Shown in pieces: positions 1 through 5,494 of a stretch of 7,624 nucleotides of DNA. A model generated the notes under the pieces. The model saw only the letters and a program-made list of their open reading frames with translations, was not told the origin of the DNA and ran no database searches. The position numbers and the translations under genes were made by a program. The DNA is taken from positions 1-7,624 of the forward strand of contig DJWR01000035.1 in NCBI GenBank assembly GCA_002441055.1. The letters are read 5' to 3'. Each line of letters begins with the position of its first letter. The stretch's first letter is position 1. The DNA comes from Caulobacteraceae bacterium UBA6225 (lineage in GTDB: Bacteria > Pseudomonadota > Alphaproteobacteria > Caulobacterales > Caulobacteraceae).

Positions 1-1
1 C

Positions 2-418
2 GGCACCAAGATGATCCATCTGGGGGAGGGCACCCGGTCGCGGATTATCTCCAAGGGCATTTCTGCAGGCCGGTCATCCAATACCTATCGCGGCCTGGTT
101 TCGGCTCACCCCAAGGCCAAGGGCGCGCGCAACTTCACCCAGTGCGACAGCCTGCTGATCGGCAAGACCTGTGCGGCCCATACCGTGCCCTACATCGAGG
201 CCCGCAACGGCCAGTCGGTGTTTGAACACGAGGCCACCACCACCCGCCTGTCGGACGATCAGCTCTTCTATGTGATGCAGCGGGGCCTTTCTCAGGAAGA
301 GGCGGTCCAGCTGCTGGTCAACGGCTTCGTCAAGGACGTGCTGCAGGAACTCCCCATGGAGTTCGCCGTAGAGGCCCAGAAGCTCGTCGCCATCTCCCTC
401 GAAGGGTCCGTCGGATGA
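2..418 (+). CDS. sufB: Fe-S cluster assembly scaffold SufB, C-terminal part (5' end cut by window edge)
   Basis: This is the last 138 residues of SufB, the main scaffold subunit of the SufBC2D complex, which builds Fe-S clusters in the cytoplasm. The frame is open to the left edge, so the start and about two thirds of the protein lie outside the window. The family's core blocks are present: ISAGRSSNTYRGLV, GARNFTQCDSLLIG, HTVPYIEARN, EHEATTTRLSDDQLFY and the C-terminal EFAVEAQKL...SLEGSVG ending. Cys48 of the fragment (TQCDS) corresponds to the sulfur-accepting Cys405 of E. coli SufB. Glu77 (FEHEA) lies exactly 29 residues later, as Glu434 does in E. coli, so the assembly site looks intact. 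The stop codon overlaps the start of the next gene in an ATGA arrangement. Assignment is very secure; only the length is unknown. Confidence 0.97.
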   Translation, partial: GTKMIHLGEGTRSRIISKGISAGRSSNTYRGLVSAHPKAKGARNFTQCDSLLIGKTCAAHTVPYIEARNGQSVFEHEATTTRLSDDQLFYVMQRGLSQEEAVQLLVNGFVKDVLQELPMEFAVEAQKLVAISLEGSVG

Positions 419-816
419 CCCATGATCAAACCCGGACCCCGTCGATGAATCTGAAAGCCGCCTTCGAAGCCGAACATGCCCGCCGGGAGGCCGAACGCCT
501 GGCCCGGGAGGCGGCCGAGCAGCAGCGTCAGGCTGAGGACCTGGCCCGGGCTGAGGGGCTGGAAGCTATCCTGGCCCGTGACAGCGAGTTCCTGACCAGC
601 CGGGGCGTCAGCCTGGAGCGTCGCCGCTACACCGTCACCCTCGACCATGCGGACTACCGGATCGCCGCCTATTTCGAGGATGGCCAGGTCAGCGTCACCG
701 CATCCGATAAACGTAACGCCACCACCTCGGCCGCGCCGCGCAAGCAGCAGTTCGCCGAAAGCGTCGAGGACGCAGTGCTGATCATGGCGCAATTTCTGGC
801 AGACGAGACCCGCTGA
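415..816 (+). CDS. Uncharacterised small protein encoded inside the SUF operon
   Basis: I do not recognise this 133-residue protein, and no function is assigned. Residues about 11-55 are rich in Glu, Arg, Ala and Gln with heptad-like spacing, suggesting a long charged helix or coiled coil. Residues about 66-96 look like beta strands (RRYTVTLDHADYRIAAYF, then GQVSVTAS). Residues 114-131 look like a closing helix. There is no cysteine, no signal peptide and no membrane segment, so it is probably cytoplasmic and does not bind a cluster through Cys. ATG 415 shares an ATGA overlap with sufB and has GAAGG at 401-405 upstream. An in-frame ATG at 445 (Met11), just before the helix, is a possible alternative start. 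The stop overlaps the sufC start by one base. Being locked between sufB and sufC suggests a role with the SufBC2D scaffold, but this is inference from position. Confidence 0.85.
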   Translation: MTHDQTRTPSMNLKAAFEAEHARREAERLAREAAEQQRQAEDLARAEGLEAILARDSEFLTSRGVSLERRRYTVTLDHADYRIAAYFEDGQVSVTASDKRNATTSAAPRKQQFAESVEDAVLIMAQFLADETR

Positions 817-1562
817 TGCTGTCCATCAAGAACCTGCACGCCCGCGTCGAGGCCGCAGAAATCCTCAAGGGGCTCACCCTGGATCTGCCGGCGGGCGAGG
901 TCCACGCCATCATGGGACCCAATGGCGCAGGCAAGTCGACCCTGTCCTATGTGCTGACCGGCCGCCAGGGCTATGAGGTGACGGACGGGACCGCGACCCT
1001 GGACGGCGAGGATCTGCTCAGCCTGGAAGCCAATGAGCGCGCCGCCCGCGGGGTGTTCCTGTCTTTCCAGTATCCGCTGGAGATCCCCGGCGTCCCGGCC
1101 ATGACCTTCCTGCGGACGGCCATGAACGCCCAGCGCAAGGCGCGGGACGAACCGGAAATCAGCGCCACCGACTTCCTGAAGCGAGCTCGCGAGGTGGCGG
1201 GCCAGCTGAAGATGGACTTCGACATGCTGAAGCGTCCGCTCAATGTCGGCTTCTCCGGTGGTGAGAAGAAGCGGATGGAAATCTTTCAGATGGCGATGCT
1301 TTCGCCTCGCTTATTGATCCTGGACGAGACGGACTCCGGTCTCGATATCGACGCCCTGAAGATCGTCGCCGATGGGGTCAACGCCCTGCGCAGCCCCGAC
1401 CGGGCCATGCTGGTCATCACCCACTATCAGCGCCTCTTGGACTATATCCGCCCTGACAAGGTGCATGTGCTGGCGGCTGGCCGTATCGCCGCGACGGGCG
1501 GACCCGAACTCGCCCACGAACTGGAGCGGGACGGCTACGATAAGTATGCGAGGGCCGCTTGA
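816..1562 (+). CDS. sufC: SUF system ATPase SufC
   Basis: SufC is the soluble ABC-type ATPase that drives shape changes in SufB and SufD during Fe-S cluster assembly. The 248-residue protein has the same length as E. coli SufC, and its key residues fall at the same numbers. The Walker A motif is GPNGAGKST (34-42, Lys40). The Q-loop is SFQYP with Gln85. The signature is FSGGEKKR (146-153, with SGGEKKR typical of SufC and including Lys152). The Walker B motif is LLILDE ending at Glu171, followed by TDSGLD (172-177), and the switch is His203. There are no membrane segments, as expected. ATG 816 overlaps the preceding stop as TGATG, and the stop codon overlaps the sufD start. Two rare leucine codons (TTA-TTG) encode residues 166-167 in Walker B. 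Identification is secure. Confidence 0.98.
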   Translation: MLSIKNLHARVEAAEILKGLTLDLPAGEVHAIMGPNGAGKSTLSYVLTGRQGYEVTDGTATLDGEDLLSLEANERAARGVFLSFQYPLEIPGVPAMTFLRTAMNAQRKARDEPEISATDFLKRAREVAGQLKMDFDMLKRPLNVGFSGGEKKRMEIFQMAMLSPRLLILDETDSGLDIDALKIVADGVNALRSPDRAMLVITHYQRLLDYIRPDKVHVLAAGRIAATGGPELAHELERDGYDKYARAA

Positions 1563-2599
1563 CCCTCTCACTGGCTCTTGAGGCGAGAGACCTCTCGTAC
1601 CTGCCCAGCCGCCGGGATGAAGACTGGCGCTGGACCGATCTGCGCGGCCTGATCCGCGAACTGCCGGCCCCGTCGCCCGAGGTGACCACGGACATGTCCC
1701 CCGGCCCGTTCGGCGACGAAGGTCAGGCCGAACTGCTGGTGGTCAATGGTCGGGTGCGTGGAGATGCGTCCCTGCTTTCCGTTGGTGAGGGCGAGGCGAG
1801 GGTGGTGCGCCTGCGTTTCGTCTCTGCGACGGCCGAGACCAGCCACAGGGTCAAGCTGGACGTCAATCTCGCCCCCGGAGCCCAGCTCACCCTGCTGGAA
1901 TCCTATGAGGGGCAGGCGCCGGACTATCTGGCCGATGCGGCGCTGAGCGTTCGCCTGGAGGCCGGCGCCCGGCTGGAGCGGATTGTCTTGGCTGGCGACC
2001 ATGCTGAAGGCGTCAGCGTCAGCATCACCACTGTTTCCCTCGCCCCCGACGCAGAACTCTCGCAGACCGTGCTGACCGACGGGGCCCGCAGGCAGCGTCT
2101 GGAGACCCGGGTGGAGCATCCAGGGCAGGCCGCCGTCGTCCGCATGGATGGCGCCTATCTGGTCGCCGATCGTCGGCACGCCGACCTGACCACGGCGGTT
2201 AACCACGCCGGCACGGACGGGACGACCGATCAGCTGGTCAAGGGCGTGGTGGCTGACCAGGGCCGCGGCGTCTTCCAGGGGCGGATCACCGTCAGTCCCG
2301 GGGCCGACCGCACCGATGCGCGAATGGGGCATCATGCCCTCCTGTTGTCGGACCGGGCCGAGGTCAACGCCAAGCCGGAGCTGCTGATCTTCGCTGATGA
2401 CGTGGCCTGCGCCCATGGCAACACGGTGGGCGCCCTGGACGAGGACGCCCTGTTCTACGCCCAGCAGCGCGGGATCCCCGAGGCGGAGGCCCGAGCCATG
2501 CTGACCGAAGCCTTCATCGGCGAAGTGATCGACCGCATCGTCCATGACGGCGCTCGAGAGGTCGCCCGCGCCTGGGCCGCCGAGCGGCGGGTGGGCTGA
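1559..2599 (+). CDS. sufD: Fe-S cluster assembly protein SufD, short N-terminal form, TTG start
   Basis: SufD is the SufB-like partner subunit of the SufBC2D scaffold. The family block LPSRRDEDWRWTDLR near the start, a central beta-helix region and the C-terminal blocks DRTDARMGHHALLLSD, CAHGNTVG and ALFYAQQRGIPEAEAR identify it. Cys284 and His286 in CAHG match Cys358 and His360 of E. coli SufD; His360 is tied to cluster assembly. At 346 residues it is well short of the 423 in E. coli, with only about 13 residues before the LPSRR block. The start must be TTG 1559 or a later weak codon, because the frame closes upstream at TAA 1541-1543 and no ATG or GTG intervenes. AGGG lies at 1551-1554, four bases before TTG. 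The TTGA overlap with the sufC stop supports coupled translation. The stop overlaps the sufS start by one base. Confidence 0.95.
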   Translation: MTLSLALEARDLSYLPSRRDEDWRWTDLRGLIRELPAPSPEVTTDMSPGPFGDEGQAELLVVNGRVRGDASLLSVGEGEARVVRLRFVSATAETSHRVKLDVNLAPGAQLTLLESYEGQAPDYLADAALSVRLEAGARLERIVLAGDHAEGVSVSITTVSLAPDAELSQTVLTDGARRQRLETRVEHPGQAAVVRMDGAYLVADRRHADLTTAVNHAGTDGTTDQLVKGVVADQGRGVFQGRITVSPGADRTDARMGHHALLLSDRAEVNAKPELLIFADDVACAHGNTVGALDEDALFYAQQRGIPEAEARAMLTEAFIGEVIDRIVHDGAREVARAWAAERRVG

Positions 2600-3813
2600 T
2601 GGCGTTTGACGTCGAGGCGGTCCGCGCCCAGTTCCCCATCCTGCAGCGACAGGTGAACGGCCATCCGCTCATCTATCTGGACTCAGCGGCCTCGGCCCAG
2701 AAGCCTCAGGCCGTGATCTCGGCCATGAGCCGGGCCATGGAGACCTCCTACGCCAACGTGCATCGTGGCCTGCACACCCTGGCCAACGAGACCACCGAGG
2801 CGTTCGAGGAGGCCAGGGCCTCGGTGGCCCGGTTTATCGGCGCGGAGACCGACGAAGTGGTGTTCACCAAGGGCGCCACCGAAGCCATCAATCTGGTGGC
2901 GGCGGGCCTGGGCGCGCGCCTCCAGGCCGGCGATGAGATTCTGCTCACCCAGATGGAGCACCACGCCAACATCGTCCCGTGGCACTTCCTGCGCGAGCGC
3001 CTGGGGGTCGTGCTGCGGTTCGCGCCCGTCACCGAGGCCGGTGAGCTCGATCTGGCGGCCATGGGCGAGATGATTGGCCCGCGCACGCGGGTCGTGGCTT
3101 TCAGCCACATGTCGAACGTACTCGGCACCATCAATCCGGCCGCTGAGATCATCGCTATGGCCAAGGCGGCAGGCGCCCTGACCCTGGTCGATGGCTGCCA
3201 GGCGGTCGTCCATCAGGTGGTGGACGTCAAGGCGCTGGACGCCGACTTCTACGTCTTCTCTGGCCACAAGCTCTATGGGCCCACAGGGATCGGCGTTCTC
3301 TTCGGCAAGCGCGAGCGCCTGGACGAGCTGCCGCCCTATCAAGGCGGCGGCGAGATGATCGCCACCGTCACCGAGGACGCCGTTACCTATGCGGACTCGC
3401 CGCACAGGTTCGAAGCCGGCACTCCGGCGATCATTGAGGCCATTGGCCTGGGCGCGGCCATTGAATGGCTGAGCGGTCTCGACCGGACGGCCATCGCCGC
3501 CCATGAGTCAGCCCTCTACGCTCGCCTGCGCGACCAGCTCGCCGGGGCCAACTGGCTGCGGGTCATTGGGGAGGCGCCGGGCAAGGGGGCCATCCTCTCC
3601 TTCACCATGAAGGGAGCTCACGCCCATGATGTGGCCCAGATTCTTGATCGCTATGGCGTGGCTGTCCGCGCCGGCGCCCACTGCGCCGAGCCATTGATGC
3701 GGCGCTTCGGGGTGACCTCGAGCGCCCGAGCCTCTTTTGGCCTCTACAACACCGAGGCTGAGGCTGACGCCTTCGCCGCCGCCCTTTTCAAGACTCAGAC
3801 CTTTTTCGCGTGA
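2599..3813 (+). CDS. sufS: Cysteine desulfurase SufS (group II)
   Basis: This pyridoxal-phosphate enzyme converts L-cysteine to L-alanine and holds the released sulfur as a persulfide for the SufBCD scaffold. The 404-residue length is normal for SufS. Visible motifs in order are IYLDSAASAQKP near the N-terminus, GATEAINLVA, MEHHANIVPW (His122 expected to stack on the cofactor), VDGCQA (Asp198, Gln201), FSGHKLYGPTGIG with the cofactor-binding Lys224, and RAGAHCAEPLM with the persulfide-forming Cys362. The short active-site loop and SGHK signature place it in group II rather than with IscS. No SufE or SufU sulfur-transfer partner is encoded in the window, so one is probably elsewhere in the genome. 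ATG 2599 overlaps the sufD stop as TGATG, and the stop overlaps the GTG start of the next gene. Confidence 0.98.
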   Translation: MAFDVEAVRAQFPILQRQVNGHPLIYLDSAASAQKPQAVISAMSRAMETSYANVHRGLHTLANETTEAFEEARASVARFIGAETDEVVFTKGATEAINLVAAGLGARLQAGDEILLTQMEHHANIVPWHFLRERLGVVLRFAPVTEAGELDLAAMGEMIGPRTRVVAFSHMSNVLGTINPAAEIIAMAKAAGALTLVDGCQAVVHQVVDVKALDADFYVFSGHKLYGPTGIGVLFGKRERLDELPPYQGGGEMIATVTEDAVTYADSPHRFEAGTPAIIEAIGLGAAIEWLSGLDRTAIAAHESALYARLRDQLAGANWLRVIGEAPGKGAILSFTMKGAHAHDVAQILDRYGVAVRAGAHCAEPLMRRFGVTSSARASFGLYNTEAEADAFAAALFKTQTFFA

Positions 3814-4178
3814 ACGCCATGGATGACGCCCCCGCCACCACCACCGACGCCACGCCCCTGTCCCAGGCGGACCTGGACAAGCTGACCGATCAGCTGATCG
3901 ACAAGCTCAAGTCGGTCTATGATCCCGAGATCCCGGTCGACATCTACGAACTGGGCCTGATCTACAAGGTCGACGTTTCCGACGATAAGGACGTGGCCAT
4001 CGAGATGACCCTGACTGCGCCGGGCTGTCCGGTCGCCGGTGAGATGCCGGGCTGGGTTCATGACGCCGTGATGGAGATTGGGGACATCCGTTCCTGCACG
4101 GTCGATCTGGTCTTTGACCCGCCTTGGGACCCCTCGCGGATGTCCGACGAGGCGAAGCTTCAACTCAACATGTTCTGA
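3810..4178 (+). CDS. sufT: SUF-associated Fe-S maturation factor SufT (DUF59/MIP18 family)
   Basis: This 122-residue protein belongs to the DUF59/MIP18 family, whose SUF-linked members (SufT) help mature Fe-S proteins. Family blocks are clear: YDPEIPVDIYELGLIY (about 33-50), MTLTAPGCPVAGEMP with the conserved Cys73, and VDLVFDPPWDPSRMSDEAK near the C-terminus, which matches the usual end of bacterial members. A second cysteine is Cys96. The first 20 or so residues are polar and rich in Thr, Asp and Ala, probably disordered. The start is taken as GTG 3810 because it makes a GTGA overlap with the sufS stop, like other junctions in the operon. ATG 3819, three codons later, is an alternative that changes little. 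No strong ribosome-binding site is seen for either. It is followed after 15 bases by the A-type carrier gene. Confidence 0.92.
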   Translation: MNAMDDAPATTTDATPLSQADLDKLTDQLIDKLKSVYDPEIPVDIYELGLIYKVDVSDDKDVAIEMTLTAPGCPVAGEMPGWVHDAVMEIGDIRSCTVDLVFDPPWDPSRMSDEAKLQLNMF

Positions 4179-4193
4179 GCCCATATAGCCCAC

Positions 4194-4592
4194 ATGGAAC
4201 AGCCCAACCTCGCTCCCGCGCCCCGCGCCCGCCGCCCGCGGCCCCAGGTGGTTTCCCTGACCGATGCAGCGGCGGCGCGCGTGCGGGACATCATGGCCCG
4301 GGCCGAAAAGCCCTATGCTGGCTTGCGGGTGGGGGTGAAGAACGGCGGCTGCGCAGGTCAGGAGTATGTCCTGGATTATGCCGAAGCGGCCGATCCCATG
4401 GATGAGGTGGTGGAAGACAAGGGTGTAACCATCCTGGTCGAACCCAAGGCGGTGCTGTTCCTTATCGGCACGGTGGTGGACTACGAGACCACCGCCCTGT
4501 CGTCCAAGTTCGTATTCCGAAATCCCAATGAAACCGACGCCTGCGGCTGCGGTGAGAGCGTCACCATCGTGCCGCAGCCTGACCAGGCGTAG
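4194..4592 (+). CDS. sufA: A-type Fe-S cluster carrier, SufA/IscA family
   Basis: A-type carriers bind an Fe-S cluster or iron and pass it to target proteins. The three conserved cysteines are present: Cys53 in NGGCAGQEY, and Cys117 and Cys119 in the C-terminal CGCGES. The core runs from VSLTDAAAARV (about residue 20) to the end. The first 19 residues form a Pro/Arg/Ala-rich extension (PAPRARRPRP) that is probably disordered. The last gene of a SUF operon is a common place for sufA, so sufA is preferred over iscA or erpA, though sequence alone does not fully separate these. ATG 4194 follows the sufT stop by 15 bases, and no clear Shine-Dalgarno sequence is seen in that gap (AGCCCAC). This is the only non-overlapping junction in the operon part visible here. 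Its stop lies 7 bases from the stop of the opposing gene. Confidence 0.93.
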   Translation: MEQPNLAPAPRARRPRPQVVSLTDAAAARVRDIMARAEKPYAGLRVGVKNGGCAGQEYVLDYAEAADPMDEVVEDKGVTILVEPKAVLFLIGTVVDYETTALSSKFVFRNPNETDACGCGESVTIVPQPDQA

Positions 4593-4599
4593 AGCGCGG

Positions 4600-5409
4600 T
4601 CAGCGGCCCTGGAACTGGGCCGGCCGCTTTTGCAGGAAGGCGACGACCCCCTCACGGGAATCCTCGGTCAGCCCAGCTTCACGCTGAACGACTCGTTCGG
4701 CATGCAGCTGCTCCGCCCACTCGGCGTCTAGGCCGTCCCAGACCAGCTTGCGAATATAGCCCAGGGCTTTCGGCCCAGTGGCGAGGGCCCGGGCCAGTTC
4801 CATGGCGGTGTCCATGAGTTCGGCGTCGGGCACGCAGCGATTGACCAGACCCCATTCCAAAGCCGTGCGCGCCGGCAGCTTTTCGCCCAGAAGAGTGAGC
4901 TCCATGGCCCGGGCCTTGCCCACTAGCCGGCTCAGCAGATAGGTCGCGCCCCCGTCCGGAACGAGGCCAATACGGCGGAAGGCCTGCAGGAAATAGCCGC
5001 TCTCTCCAGCCACGATCAGATCACCCATCAGTGCGATCGAGCAGCCGATCCCGGCGGCCGCCCCGTTCACCGCCGTCACGATGGGGATTGGATAGTCCCG
5101 CATGCGCGTCACGAAGGGGTTGTAAACGGTCTCCAGGGCGCTTCCTGAATCCCGCGCCTGGGCTTGCATCTGATCCTGGGCTGCGGGCGCGTCGGCCCGA
5201 CCGGACAGATTGGCGCCAGAGCAGAAGCCGCGGCCCTCGCCGGTGATGACCACGCAGCGGACGCCGGAATCGGCCTTGGCGAAGCCGGCCATGGCATCGT
5301 CCAACTCCGCCATCAGATCGAGGCCCGCAGCGTTCAGGGTTGAGGGGTCACAAAGGGTGACCACCGCCACGCCGTCGGCGACCGAGGTCTTAATCTTGTT
5401 GTAGGCCAT
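4600..5409 (-). CDS. Enoyl-CoA hydratase/isomerase family protein (crotonase superfamily, PaaG-like active site)
   Basis: This 269-residue protein has the length and order of blocks of a single-domain crotonase acting on acyl-CoA thioesters. The first oxyanion-hole block is GRGFCSGANL (59-68, Ala66). The second is AVNGAAAGIGCSIALMGDL (113-131). The substrate-pocket block is FRRIGLVPDGGATYLL (144-159). The position of the first catalytic Glu of classical hydratases (E144 in the rat enzyme) is Ser124 here, while the second is Asp152. PaaG-type isomerases also lack the first Glu and keep this Asp, so isomerase activity is at least as likely as hydration. No paa genes are nearby, so a phenylacetate role is not shown. 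ATG 5409 has AGAGGAG seven bases upstream. It follows the diguanylate cyclase gene by 85 bases on the same strand and ends against sufA. Confidence 0.93.
   Translation of the reverse strand: MAYNKIKTSVADGVAVVTLCDPSTLNAAGLDLMAELDDAMAGFAKADSGVRCVVITGEGRGFCSGANLSGRADAPAAQDQMQAQARDSGSALETVYNPFVTRMRDYPIPIVTAVNGAAAGIGCSIALMGDLIVAGESGYFLQAFRRIGLVPDGGATYLLSRLVGKARAMELTLLGEKLPARTALEWGLVNRCVPDAELMDTAMELARALATGPKALGYIRKLVWDGLDAEWAEQLHAERVVQREAGLTEDSREGVVAFLQKRPAQFQGR
4602..4631 (+). terminator. Possible intrinsic terminator of the SUF operon
   Basis: Arms AGCGGCC (4602-4608) and GGCCGCT (4622-4628) are perfect 7-base inverted repeats around a 13-base loop, followed by TTT so that four Ts close the element. 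It starts 10 bases after the sufA stop, the right place for a terminator of plus-strand transcription. The T-run is short and the region also codes for the last residues of the opposing enoyl-CoA hydratase gene, so codon use could have produced the repeat by chance. No folding energy was computed. Confidence 0.42.
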
Positions 5410-5416
5410 GACGGAA

Positions 5417-5423
5417 CTCCTCT
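5417..5423 (-). promoter_or_regulatory. Ribosome-binding site of the crotonase-family gene
   Basis: On the minus strand AGAGGAG lies seven bases before ATG 5409. It is the strongest Shine-Dalgarno match in the window and fixes that start codon. Confidence 0.75.
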
Positions 5424-5494
5424 GGTGCGCGGACTGCGATCCTGGAGGAACCTACGTTGCGTCAGCCAAGGAGGGAATGGGGGAGCCCCAATCC

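Noticed and set aside
1568..2545. 325-codon open frame on the minus strand across sufD
   Set aside because: It lies fully antisense to a well-supported gene, encodes Gly/Gln/His-rich sequence without recognisable motifs, and such shadow frames are common in high-GC genes.
2683..3504. 273-codon minus-strand open frame across sufS
   Set aside because: Antisense shadow of a conserved enzyme, with no family motifs or ribosome-binding site that would support it.
4577..4588. Near-palindrome GCCTGACCAGGC at the end of sufA as a terminator for the crotonase gene
   Set aside because: Its 2-base centre leaves no workable hairpin loop and no T-run follows on the minus strand.
3795..4655. 286-codon minus-strand open frame across sufT and sufA
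   Set aside because: It covers two clear genes and part of a third, and its sequence has no recognisable domain; its Gly and His richness is that of reverse-strand GC bias.
5410..5494. Terminator or promoter in the gap between the diguanylate cyclase and crotonase genes
   Set aside because: The GGGGCTCCCC run there has a 2-base loop and no T-run, and no -35/-10 pair with normal spacing was seen.
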